From Rhizobium sp. Q54 (GTDB taxonomy: Bacteria > Pseudomonadota > Alphaproteobacteria > Rhizobiales > Xanthobacteraceae), in NCBI GenBank assembly GCA_945861265.1, contig CAMAUC010000003.1, forward strand, positions 58,644-122,643: 64,000 nucleotides of DNA, read 5' to 3'. Below are positions 55,259-63,225 of this stretch, one piece after another (position 1 is the stretch's first letter; each line of letters opens with the position of its first letter). Both the position numbers and the translations under genes were made by a program. The notes beneath the pieces were generated by a model. It was not told where the DNA came from. It was given only the letters and a program-made list of their open reading frames with translations, and made no database searches.

Positions 55259-56257
55259 ATGAGCGAGGTTTCACGTCGTAATCTGTTGACCGGCGCGGCT
55301 GTGGCCGCGGCCATGGGGCCGGCTATGCTGGCCCAACCAACGCCGGTCATGGCGGCCGCGCCGCTCGCCGGCAACCAGAGCGCCGGCTGGTATCGCTACA
55401 AAGTCGGCACCACCGAAATCACCGTCGCGACCGACGGCCGCAGCGTCTTCAAGTTGCCGGACACCTTCGTCACCAATGTTCCGAAGGACAAGGTCAACGA
55501 GGGGCTGGTCGCCGCGCATATGGAAAAGGACATGATGGTGATCCCGTATTCGCCGATCGCGGTGAATACCGGCTCCAAGCTTGTGGTCATCGACACCGGC
55601 ACCGGCGAAAAGAATTTCGAAACCACTAAGGGTACGGCCGGTCAGTTCCATTCAAATCTGAAGGCGTCCGGTATCGACCGCAACAATGTCGACATCGTCA
55701 TCATCTCGCACTTCCACGGCGACCACATCAACGGCCTGCTGGACGCCAATAACGCGCCGGCCTTTGCCAACGCCGAAATCATGGTGCCGGCGGCCGAGTG
55801 GAAGTACTTCATGGACGACGGCGAAATGAGCAAGCAGACATCCGACCGCATGAAAGGCGTGTTCGCCAATGCCCGCCGGGTGTTCGACGCGCTCAAGCGC
55901 AAGGTCACGCCTTACGAGGACGGCAAGGAAATCGCGCCGGGCATCACCTCGGTCGCCTCGTATGGCCATACGCCGGGCCACACCTCGCACATCATCTCGT
56001 CCGGCTCGAGCAAGGTGTTCGTGCAGGCCGACGTGACGAACAACCCGGCGCTGTTCGCGCGCAATCCGGGCTGGCACGCCTTCTTCGACCAGGACGGCGC
56101 TGTCGCCGAGGCGACGCGGCGCAAGGTCTACGACATGCTGGTGGCTGAAAAGATGATGGTGCAGGGCTTCCATTATCCGTTCCCGGCCAACGCCTATATC
56201 GAGAAGACCGCGAGCGGCTACCGCGAGGTGCCGGTTCCGTGGAATCCGTCGATCTGA
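55259..56257 (+). CDS. Tat-exported MBL-fold metallo-hydrolase
   Basis: This encodes 332 residues. The signal has SRRNLLTG (twin-arginine) with a cleavage site near PVMAA. The metal-binding motif is SHFHGDHINGL (H151, H153, D155, H156), and GHTPGHTSHIISS supplies a third His. VVIDTGTGEK precedes it, as in lactonase-type relatives. The enzyme works in the periplasm; the substrate is unknown, with a lactone or ester as candidates. GGGGGAGA is the ribosome-binding site. A strong terminator follows. Confidence 0.92.
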   Translation: MSEVSRRNLLTGAAVAAAMGPAMLAQPTPVMAAAPLAGNQSAGWYRYKVGTTEITVATDGRSVFKLPDTFVTNVPKDKVNEGLVAAHMEKDMMVIPYSPIAVNTGSKLVVIDTGTGEKNFETTKGTAGQFHSNLKASGIDRNNVDIVIISHFHGDHINGLLDANNAPAFANAEIMVPAAEWKYFMDDGEMSKQTSDRMKGVFANARRVFDALKRKVTPYEDGKEIAPGITSVASYGHTPGHTSHIISSGSSKVFVQADVTNNPALFARNPGWHAFFDQDGAVAEATRRKVYDMLVAEKMMVQGFHYPFPANAYIEKTASGYREVPVPWNPSI

Positions 56258-56281
56258 ACGGACGCAACTGAAATCGATGAG

Positions 56282-56309
56282 AAGGCCGCCGGTTTTCGGC
56301 GGCCTTTTT
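56282..56309 (+). terminator. intrinsic terminator after the MBL gene
   Basis: A 10-bp stem AAGGCCGCCG/CGGCGGCCTT (56282-56291 with 56297-56306), loop GTTTT, followed by TTT. It lies 24 bases after the metallo-hydrolase stop codon. Confidence 0.9.
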
Positions 56310-56590
56310 GCATTCCAGCTGGCGGAGCCGGGCCGCCTTGACCGTGCCGGGGGCCGGGCCTATATCGCGCCTTCATGACGATGTCCTTTGCACCCGCCGC
56401 GCGCCGCCGCCGCCGTATCGACACGGCACGGGCGCGCTTTCGCGTGTAAAACGTCCCCGTGCCGCCGGAATTTGGCCGCGGCACCTTGATCCTCCCGACC
56501 GTTGCCTTAATCCGGATGAATGAACCGCTCCGCGTGCGGAGAATCGGCGCCTATTGTTACGCTGGCGCTTGAACCGAAGGACCTAAGGCC
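56310..56590. other. non-coding space upstream of argC
   Basis: No supportable gene. A 7-bp hairpin GTGCCGC/GCGGCAC (56459-56465 with 56478-56484) may belong to the argC leader. AAGG shortly before 56591 is the argC ribosome-binding site. In several relatives argC follows ribosomal genes rplM and rpsI; they are absent here. Confidence 0.45.
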
Positions 56591-57652
56591 ATGGCTAGTA
56601 GCAAGGCTAAAATCGGCGTACTCGGCGCCTCCGGCTATACCGGCTCCGAACTGGTGCGGATGCTGTTGCGCCACCCGCGCGCCGAGATCGCGCTGCTGAC
56701 AGCCGAACGCAGTGCCGGCAAACCGATGCGCGAGGTTTTTCCGCAATTCTCGCCCTATGAGCTGCCGACCTTGGTCGCTTTGGACGGTCTCGACTGGAAG
56801 GCGCTGGCGCTCGACGTTGTGTTCTGCGCACTGCCGCATGCGACGACGCAAAAAGTGTTGAAGGAGCTGTTGGCGGCCGCGCCAGCGACCAAGGTGGTCG
56901 ATCTGTCGGCCGACTTCCGGCTCGCCGACACCGCCGCCTATGCCAAGTGGTACGGTCATGAACACCACGCCGCCGAACTGCAGAAGGAGGCCGTCTACGG
57001 CCTGTGCGAAATTCATCGGCGCGATATCAAAAAGGCGCGGCTGGTCGCCAATCCGGGCTGCTACACCAGTTGCGCCCAACTGCCGCTGACGCCGCTGATC
57101 AAGTCGAAGGCCATCGACCTCGACGAGATTGTCATCGACGCCAAGTCGGGCATGACCGGCGCGGGGCGGGCGGCGAAAGAAGCCATGCTGTTCTCGGAAG
57201 TATCGGAAGGCTTCAATGCTTACGGTGTCGGCAAGCACCGGCATATGGCCGAACTGGACCAGGAGTTCTCGCTGGCCGCCGGGCGCGAAGTCACGGTGAC
57301 CTTCACGCCGCATCTGGTGCCGATGAACCGGGGCATTCTCTCGACCATCTATGTGCGGGGCAAGCGCGGGCGGACGCCGCAAGAACTTCACGAGATACTT
57401 TTAAAGTTCTACGCGAAGGAGCCTTTCGTGCATGTGTTGCCGTTCGGCGAGACGCCGCACACCAGGCATGTGCGCGGCTCCAACATGACCATGATTGGCG
57501 TCGTCGCCGACCGCATCGAGGGCCGGGCCATCATCGTCTCGGCGCTGGATAATTTGGTGAAGGGCGCGTCAGGTCAGGCGATCCAGAACATGAACCTGAT
57601 CATGGGCTATCCGGAACCCATGGGCATCGATCAGGTTGCGCTGTTTCCCTAG
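56591..57652 (+). CDS. argC: N-acetyl-gamma-glutamyl-phosphate reductase
   Basis: This encodes 353 residues, the third step of arginine synthesis (NADPH-dependent reduction of N-acetylglutamyl-phosphate). IGVLGASGYTGSELVRMLL is the NADP-binding motif, and ANPGCYTSCAQLPLTPL carries the catalytic Cys. HRHMAELDQEFS contains the active-site His, and GNADP-site residues in KGASGQAIQNMNLIMGY are conserved. It is the long (~350-residue) type of ArgC. Confidence 0.96.
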   Translation: MASSKAKIGVLGASGYTGSELVRMLLRHPRAEIALLTAERSAGKPMREVFPQFSPYELPTLVALDGLDWKALALDVVFCALPHATTQKVLKELLAAAPATKVVDLSADFRLADTAAYAKWYGHEHHAAELQKEAVYGLCEIHRRDIKKARLVANPGCYTSCAQLPLTPLIKSKAIDLDEIVIDAKSGMTGAGRAAKEAMLFSEVSEGFNAYGVGKHRHMAELDQEFSLAAGREVTVTFTPHLVPMNRGILSTIYVRGKRGRTPQELHEILLKFYAKEPFVHVLPFGETPHTRHVRGSNMTMIGVVADRIEGRAIIVSALDNLVKGASGQAIQNMNLIMGYPEPMGIDQVALFP

Positions 57653-57699
57653 AATCGTCCGTTGGACTAAGATCTCCCGGTCCTCGCCGGGAGACCTTC

Positions 57700-59313
57700 A
57701 TGTTCGAGGTCCAGAACCAGCCGCCGCCACTTGAGCCGTATAATCTCTTCGCTAGCGATATCGTGCTGCGCGAGGCGGTGCGGCGCGAGCAGGCCGAATG
57801 GGCTGAAGGCGGGCTCAATGCGCTGGGCGTCACGCTGGGCAGGCCGGAAACCGTCAAGCTCGGCTTCGACGCCAACAAGAACCCGCCGCAACTGCGCACG
57901 CTCGACCGTTACGGCCACCGGCTCGATGAGGTCGAGTTTCATCCCGCCTGGCATGAGCTTCTGGCGATTGCGCTGCGTGCCGGCCTGCATTCAAGCCCGT
58001 GGTCGCACCCGCAAAACGGCGCGCATGTGGCGCGTGCCGCCGGCACCTATATGCTCAACCAGATCGAAAGCGGCGTTTATTGCCCGGTGGCGATGACCTA
58101 TGGCGCCGTGCCGACCTTGCGCAACACACCGGAGGTCGCAGCGCTTTGGCTGCCGAAGATTTACGGCCGCGATTACGACAAGCGGTCTGTTCCTGTCGGC
58201 GAAAAATCCGCGGCCTTGCTCGGCATGGGCATGACCGAGAACCAGGGCGGCTCGGATCTGCGCACCAATACGACGCGCGCCGAGCCTGCGGGCGACGGCT
58301 CGTATCGTCTGCACGGCCACAAATGGTTCATGTCGGCGCCGATGTGCGATGCCTTTCTGGTGCTGGCGCAAACCGACAAGGGCCTTGGCTGCTTTCTGTT
58401 GCCGCGCTGGACACCGGATGGGGAGCGCAATGCCATCCACATCGTCCGGCTCAAGGACAAGCTCGGTAACAAGTCGAATGCTTCGAGCGAAGTCGAATTC
58501 GTCGGGGCTTACGCGCAATTGATCGGTGAGGAGGGGCGCGGCATTCCGACTATCATCGAGATGGCCGGCTATACGCGGCTCGATTGCTGCATCGGTTCGT
58601 CGTCGCTGATGCGCCAGGCCGTGGCGCAGGCGACCCATCACGCGCGTCACCGCACCGTTTTTCAGCGGAAGCTGATCGACCAGCCGCTGATGACCAATGT
58701 GCTGGCCGATCTGGCGCTGGAGTCGGAAGCGGCGGCGGTGCTGACGTTCCGCCTCGCGCGCGCCTATGACGAAGAAGGCGAGACCGCGCAGGTTTTCCGC
58801 CGCGTGGTGACACCGGCGGCGAAATTCTGGATCTGCAAGCGCACACCGATGGTGACACTGGAGGCGATGGAAGTGCTCGGCGGCTCCGGCTATATCGAGG
58901 AAAGCATCATGCCGCGGCTATACCGCGAAGCGCCGGTCAACTCGATCTGGGAAGGTTCCGGCAACGTCATGTGCCTCGACGTACTGCGCGCCATCGGCCG
59001 CACCGCCAATGCGACGGCGGTCTTGCATCGTGAACTCGACGGTGGCGGCGAGCCGCGCCTGAAGGCGTTCGTCGGAAAGTTCGAAAGCCGCCTGAGCGCC
59101 GCTGACCGCAATGACGAGGCGCAGGCGCGCGTCCTGGTCCGCGATCTGGTGCTGGGCTTGCAAGCCGCGCTTCTCATCAAGCATGCGCCGTCTGCGGTCG
59201 CCGACGCTTTCTGTGCGTCGCGACTGACGGGCGAGAATGGTGGCGCCTTCGGCACGCTGCCGCGCGGGTGCGACCTGCCCGCCATAGCCGAGCGGGCGTC
59301 GCCGCTTCACTGA
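57700..59313 (+). CDS. aidB: acyl-CoA dehydrogenase, AidB-like
   Basis: This encodes 537 residues of the AidB branch of flavin acyl-CoA dehydrogenases. LGMGMTENQGGSDLRTNTT is the FAD-region signature, RHRTVFQRKLIDQPLMTNVL is the middle signature, and VNSIWEGSGNVMCLDVLR matches E. coli AidB closely. AidB is induced by alkylation damage, binds DNA and is thought to protect it. Residues past about 440 form the C-terminal helical domain. GGGAGA precedes the start. It lies 47 bases after argC. Confidence 0.88.
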   Translation: MFEVQNQPPPLEPYNLFASDIVLREAVRREQAEWAEGGLNALGVTLGRPETVKLGFDANKNPPQLRTLDRYGHRLDEVEFHPAWHELLAIALRAGLHSSPWSHPQNGAHVARAAGTYMLNQIESGVYCPVAMTYGAVPTLRNTPEVAALWLPKIYGRDYDKRSVPVGEKSAALLGMGMTENQGGSDLRTNTTRAEPAGDGSYRLHGHKWFMSAPMCDAFLVLAQTDKGLGCFLLPRWTPDGERNAIHIVRLKDKLGNKSNASSEVEFVGAYAQLIGEEGRGIPTIIEMAGYTRLDCCIGSSSLMRQAVAQATHHARHRTVFQRKLIDQPLMTNVLADLALESEAAAVLTFRLARAYDEEGETAQVFRRVVTPAAKFWICKRTPMVTLEAMEVLGGSGYIEESIMPRLYREAPVNSIWEGSGNVMCLDVLRAIGRTANATAVLHRELDGGGEPRLKAFVGKFESRLSAADRNDEAQARVLVRDLVLGLQAALLIKHAPSAVADAFCASRLTGENGGAFGTLPRGCDLPAIAERASPLH

Positions 59314-59319
59314 GTTGCG

Positions 59320-59718
59320 TCAGAGTATCCCGAACACCGCCAGCGCCAAAGCCGCTTGCGCCAGAAAGCCGACCGTGAAGGAAAGCGTACGCAGCACCGG
59401 AACGCCAAGCACATAGACAATGACATGGGCCAGTCGAGCCCAGAAATAGACCGCGCAGGCGATCACCGTGCTCATGGTCGAATGGCCCTGCGTGTCGAGG
59501 ATCAGCACCAGCGCCGCGAACACCACCAGGTTTTCGACCGCATTGGTGTGCGCAAAATACAGCCGTTGCGCCCAGGGGCTTTGCGGTTTGTCGTTGCGCG
59601 ACGGATTGGCCATGGCGCCCATCACGCCGCGGACCATGATGCGGTCCAGTATATAGGGAATCCACAAGACTCCGGTCAGGATCACCGTCAGCGTCAGCCA
59701 CAAAACTTCGCGCGTCAT
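59320..59718 (-). CDS. MAPEG-family membrane protein
   Basis: This encodes 132 residues with four membrane helices (LWLTLTVILTGVLWIPYIL; AVENLVVFAALVLIL; VIACAVYFWARLAHVIVYV; LSFTVGFLAQAALALAVFGI). HTNAVENLVVFA and YFWARLAHVIVYVLGVPVLRT are MAPEG signatures. Eukaryotic members act on glutathione and eicosanoids; the bacterial role is unclear. It converges with the AidB-like gene. Confidence 0.88.
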   Translation of the reverse strand: MTREVLWLTLTVILTGVLWIPYILDRIMVRGVMGAMANPSRNDKPQSPWAQRLYFAHTNAVENLVVFAALVLILDTQGHSTMSTVIACAVYFWARLAHVIVYVLGVPVLRTLSFTVGFLAQAALALAVFGIL

Positions 59719-59893
59719 CGTCGTCTCCCTGAAACCGATTTCTTATCGGTGACGTTTGTCACCTGAGACTAGCCGATCCCGGCGCCCGGGGCCATTGCCG
59801 GCGGCGGTCAAAGGGCCGGGAAGCCGGTTGTGCCGGTTTGGCCGGGGCCGTAAAAGGGGCAATCAACGCCCCGTAACAAGTGGATTCGAACCG

Positions 59894-60451
59894 ATGAGCG
59901 CGACCGAGGCAAAGGCGCCGAACACTTCGCCGCCGATCGACCCCGCATTATTCCGGCGGGTCATGGGTTCCTTTACCACCGGCGTTACCGTCATTACTGC
60001 CGAAGCAGACGATGACGTACGCGGCATGACCGCCAACGCCTTCATGTCCGGCTCGCTGGCGCCGCCGCTCTGTATCATTTCGGTGGCCAAAAAGGCCCGC
60101 ATGCACGAACTGCTGGAGAAGGCCGGCCATTTCGGCGTCAGCATGTTGGCACGCGATCAGGAAGGCGTCAGCCAACATTTCGCCCGACAGGGCGCTACGG
60201 AACCGGATGTGAGTTTCGAACACATCGAGGGCATTCCGGTGCTGGCCGGCGTAAGCGCTTCGCTCGCCGCCGAAATTGACACGCGCCATGACTGCGGCGA
60301 CCACAGCCTGTTCATCGGGCGCGTGATCGGGCTGCGTGAATTCGGCCGGGCGCCCTTGGTTTATCACGCCGGCAAGTACGCGACTTTGCATTACAAGAAG
60401 GAAGTTCCGGCCGATCCGGCGATCGATTTTTGGGAACTAGAGCCCAGTTGA
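59894..60451 (+). CDS. flavin reductase-like protein
   Basis: This encodes 185 residues from the ATG at 59894 (the frame from 59756 is non-conserved). The fold is an FMN-binding split barrel (flavin reductase-like family): FRRVMGSFTTGVTVITAEAD, GMTANAFMSGSLAPPLCIIS and HDCGDHSLFIGRVI are hallmarks. Such reductases provide reduced flavin to monooxygenases. The 3' end overlaps the convergent TauE/SafE gene by 15 bases. Confidence 0.92.
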   Translation: MSATEAKAPNTSPPIDPALFRRVMGSFTTGVTVITAEADDDVRGMTANAFMSGSLAPPLCIISVAKKARMHELLEKAGHFGVSMLARDQEGVSQHFARQGATEPDVSFEHIEGIPVLAGVSASLAAEIDTRHDCGDHSLFIGRVIGLREFGRAPLVYHAGKYATLHYKKEVPADPAIDFWELEPS

Positions 60452-61222
60452 GCGGACGACGACGTAGAGTCCGACCGCGATGACGATGCCGGAAAACGTA
60501 CGCGTCAGTGCGTTCTTGTGGCCGGCGAGATGCCGCGCCAGCCTTGTGCCGAACAGTCCGCCGAACGCGCCGCCGATCACGAATAATCCGGCGAGCGGCC
60601 AGTCGACCAAACCGGACCAGGCATAGCTTGCCGCGGTGGTCAGCCCGAAGGCGGTGACCGAGACCAGCGACGAGCCGATCGCGTTGATCAACGGCATGGC
60701 GGTGGCGCCGATCAGGCCGGGCACGATCAGAAAGCCGCCGCCGATGCCGAAAAAGCCGGACAGCGCGCCGACCAGAAGACCCGTGCCAACCAGAAGCGGC
60801 AATAGGGTCGGCATGTTGGCGCGGGTCAGCGCGATATCCGGATTGCCGCCGGACTTGCGCGGCCGCAGCATGGCGACGCCGATGATAATCATGAGGATGC
60901 CGAACAAGGTCAGCAGACGGGCGCCATCGACCATTTTGCCAAGCTGCGCGCCGCCCGCTGCGCCGGCGATGCCGGACAATGCGAAGACCAGCGCGCAAGG
61001 CCATTTGACTGTATTGGCGCGGGCATGGCCGGCGAGATTGAGCGCAGCGCTTGCGGCGACCGCGATCGCGCTGGTGCCGATGGCGACATGCGGCGAGGGC
61101 ACGCCGACGACATATACCAATAACGGCACCGCCAGGATCGAGCCGCCGCCGCCGACAAGGCCGAGCGTGAAGCCGACCAAGCTTCCAGAGCCGATCGACA
61201 GCAAGGCTTGCAGCGTGCTCAT
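60437..61222 (-). CDS. TauE/SafE-family sulfite/sulfonate exporter-like permease
   Basis: This encodes 261 residues with about seven to eight membrane helices (LVGFTLGLVGGGGSILAVPL, then VGVPSPHVAIGTSAIAVAAS and LSGFFGIGGGFLIVPGLIGA), the TauE/SafE hallmark glycine-rich repeats. The ATG at 61222 overlaps the stop of the rhodanese gene (ATGA), so translation is coupled. With the rhodanese and BigR it forms the sulfur-handling cluster. Likely role: export of sulfite or thiosulfate formed from persulfide. Confidence 0.93.
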   Translation of the reverse strand: MSTLQALLSIGSGSLVGFTLGLVGGGGSILAVPLLVYVVGVPSPHVAIGTSAIAVAASAALNLAGHARANTVKWPCALVFALSGIAGAAGGAQLGKMVDGARLLTLFGILMIIIGVAMLRPRKSGGNPDIALTRANMPTLLPLLVGTGLLVGALSGFFGIGGGFLIVPGLIGATAMPLINAIGSSLVSVTAFGLTTAASYAWSGLVDWPLAGLFVIGGAFGGLFGTRLARHLAGHKNALTRTFSGIVIAVGLYVVVRSTGL

Positions 61223-61776
61223 TTGACGGCGGCCGGCGCCGCGACGGTTTGCGCGCTCCTGTTCCACGGCATCGCGCCGAGAATGCGCGCCATGCCGCAG
61301 AAGCCGGTGACGCCTGCGAACAACAAGCCCGCGCCGACGAAACCTGACAAAGCGTAGAAGCCGGGCGAGACGAGGGCGCCCAGCACGACGCCGATCAGCA
61401 CCAGACTGCCGGCGCCGATCTGCACCTGCCGCATGATGTCGATCGGCTGTTTCCGGTCGAGTGCGACCGGAAGGCCGGCTTTTTTCCAGGCATCGAGACC
61501 GCCTTCGAGGATGAAAGTTTCGCAGGTTTGCGGCGCTGAGCTCGCCAATCTGGCGGCGTTGCCTTTGGTGCGCGCGCCGGAACGGCAGTGGAAAATCAAC
61601 ACGTCGTCGCCGGCGCGCGCCGGGTTGTCGGCGTCGATTCGGCTGAGGGCATGGTGACGTGCGCCGGGGATGCGTTCGCGTGCATGTTCGTCGGATTCGC
61701 GGATATCGACGAGCACGGCACCGGCGCTGATTAGTTCGGCGGCGCGCTCGGGCGAAACGGATTTCAAGTTGGTCAT
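61219..61776 (-). CDS. rhodanese with membrane-spanning DUF2892 tail
   Basis: This encodes 185 residues. The ATG at 61776 is used (frames further upstream are not conserved). A rhodanese domain at about 1-100 has active-site Cys in IFHCRSGARTK. It is followed by two membrane helices (AGSLVLIGVVLGALVSPGFY; FVGAGLLFAGVTGFCGMARI) typical of DUF2892. It would accept sulfane sulfur at the membrane. It is coupled to the TauE/SafE gene and lies 26 bases after bigR. Confidence 0.93.
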   Translation of the reverse strand: MTNLKSVSPERAAELISAGAVLVDIRESDEHARERIPGARHHALSRIDADNPARAGDDVLIFHCRSGARTKGNAARLASSAPQTCETFILEGGLDAWKKAGLPVALDRKQPIDIMRQVQIGAGSLVLIGVVLGALVSPGFYALSGFVGAGLLFAGVTGFCGMARILGAMPWNRSAQTVAAPAAVK

Positions 61777-61802
61777 GTTATTTCTTTCTTTTTTGTTTTG
61801 GA

Positions 61803-62138
61803 TCAGGAGCAGTAGATATCTTTGAGCAGCGCCAGCAGGCGGGCCGCGTTCTTGTCGGCGATACGGTAGTAAATGGTCTGCGCGTCGCGACGCGTCGCGA
61901 CGAGGCCATCGTCGCGCATCTTGCCGAGATGTTGCGACAGCGCCGACTGGCTCAAATCGCCCGCTTCGACGAGTGACGTCACCGACATTTCGCCGGCCAT
62001 CGCCAGCCGGCACAGAATCAGCAGCCGGTTTTCGTTAGCGAGCAGCTTCAACAGGCCGGCCGCTTCGCCGGCCTTGCGCTCAAGCTCGGCTATTCCCTTA
62101 TCAGCAGCGACCGGATGAGGGGCAGTTTTGGTGGTCAT
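61803..62138 (-). CDS. bigR: ArsR-family persulfide-sensing repressor BigR
   Basis: This encodes 111 residues, a winged-helix repressor. Its two Cys, C43 (LLILCRLAMAG) and C110 (KDIYCS), correspond to the redox-sensing pair of BigR/SqrR, which form a disulfide or polysulfide bridge when hydrogen sulfide is high, releasing DNA. DLSQSALSQHLGKMRDDGLV is the recognition helix region. GGAG precedes the ATG at 62138. It faces a persulfide dioxygenase gene across an AT-rich spacer. Confidence 0.92.
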   Translation of the reverse strand: MTTKTAPHPVAADKGIAELERKAGEAAGLLKLLANENRLLILCRLAMAGEMSVTSLVEAGDLSQSALSQHLGKMRDDGLVATRRDAQTIYYRIADKNAARLLALLKDIYCS

Positions 62139-62227
62139 GGACAACTCCGTGAATTAGATGTTGCTAAATTAGTAAATACGAATATATAAGTCAAGACCTA
62201 ATAGCGACGCCAACACGGAGAAAGATC
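62139..62227. promoter_or_regulatory. AT-rich divergent promoter, likely BigR operator
   Basis: The 89-base space between bigR and the persulfide dioxygenase gene contains a markedly AT-rich run (about 62151-62212, including AAATTAGTAAATACG and AATATATAAG). BigR is known to bind AT-rich palindromes over its own promoter, so the operator is probably here, but I cannot define its exact arms. Confidence 0.55.
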
Positions 62228-63103
62228 ATGACCGCCCCCTCAAAGCCGCAGATTCAGGCGTTTTTCGATGAACCCACCAATACCGTCAGCTACCTGGTGT
62301 GGGATTTGGCGACCATGGAAGGCGCGGTGATCGACCCGGTACTCGATTACGATTTCCGCAGCGGCAAGGCATCGATGACGTCGGCAGATGCCATTCTCGC
62401 GCAGGCCAGCAAGCTTGGCGTTGAGATTGCGCAGGTGCTGGAGACCCACGCGCATGCCGATCATCTGTCGGGCGCGCCCTATATCAAGCTCAAGACCGGC
62501 GCCAAGGTGTCGATCGGTGAGCACATCCGCGATGTGCAGCGCATCTTCCGGCCGGTGTTCAATGCGACCGATGTGTCGGGCGATGGCTCCGAGTTCGATC
62601 ATCTGTTCAAGGATGGCGAAGGCTTCAAGGTCGGTACGCTCGACGGCGAGGTCATCCACACGCCCGGTCATACGCCGGCTTGCGTGTCGTACAGGATCGG
62701 TGACGCAGTTTTCGTCGGCGACACGATGTTCATGCCGGACTACGGCACCGCGCGCGCCGATTTTCCCGGCGGCGATGCCCGCGCACTCTACAGGTCGATC
62801 CAGCGCATTCTGTCGATGCCGGCGGAGACGCGGCTGTTCATGTGTCACGACTACAAGGCGCCGGGCCGCGATAGCTACGCCTGGCAGACAACGGTCGGTG
62901 AGGAACGGGCGCGCAACGTGCATGTCCATGAAGGCGTCAGCGAAGATGATTTCGTCGCCATGCGTAAGTCACGCGATGCGGGCCTGGCCGCGCCACTGCT
63001 GTTGCTGCCGTCGATCCAGGTCAACATCCGCGCCGGCAAATTCCCGCCGGCCGAGGTTGACGGGGTGCACTATTTGAAGGTGCCGATCCGATTGGCGCCC
63101 TGA
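62228..63103 (+). CDS. blh: persulfide dioxygenase (Blh/ETHE1 type)
   Basis: This encodes 291 residues of the MBL-fold persulfide dioxygenase family, oxidising glutathione persulfide to sulfite. Metal ligands are in LETHAHADHLSGAPYIK (HxHxDH), HTPGHTPACVSY (His) and FVGDTMFMPDYGTARADFPG (Asp). CHDYKAPGRDSYAWQTTVGEE is characteristic of the Blh branch. GGAGAAAG precedes the ATG. It is divergent from bigR and completes the sulfide-response cluster. Confidence 0.95.
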   Translation: MTAPSKPQIQAFFDEPTNTVSYLVWDLATMEGAVIDPVLDYDFRSGKASMTSADAILAQASKLGVEIAQVLETHAHADHLSGAPYIKLKTGAKVSIGEHIRDVQRIFRPVFNATDVSGDGSEFDHLFKDGEGFKVGTLDGEVIHTPGHTPACVSYRIGDAVFVGDTMFMPDYGTARADFPGGDARALYRSIQRILSMPAETRLFMCHDYKAPGRDSYAWQTTVGEERARNVHVHEGVSEDDFVAMRKSRDAGLAAPLLLLPSIQVNIRAGKFPPAEVDGVHYLKVPIRLAP

Positions 63104-63107
63104 CGCG

Positions 63108-63135
63108 AAAAAGGCCGGAGCGATCCGGCCTTTTT
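63108..63135. terminator. bidirectional intrinsic terminator after blh
   Basis: A 12-bp stem AAAAAGGCCGGA/TCCGGCCTTTTT (63108-63119 with 63124-63135) with loop GCGA, ending in a T-run. It lies 4 bases after the blh stop. Confidence 0.92.
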
Positions 63136-63225
63136 CAATTCGTTTTCCTCGTCAAACGACTTGCTATTAACGCGAGCAGCTTGTGATAATACGACTTATT
63201 GGGGTCTCGACGTTGGGGGGCGGGG

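Noticed and set aside
56308..56523. 71-codon frame upstream of argC
   Set aside because: It begins within the terminator region, has no ribosome-binding site and an unlikely composition.
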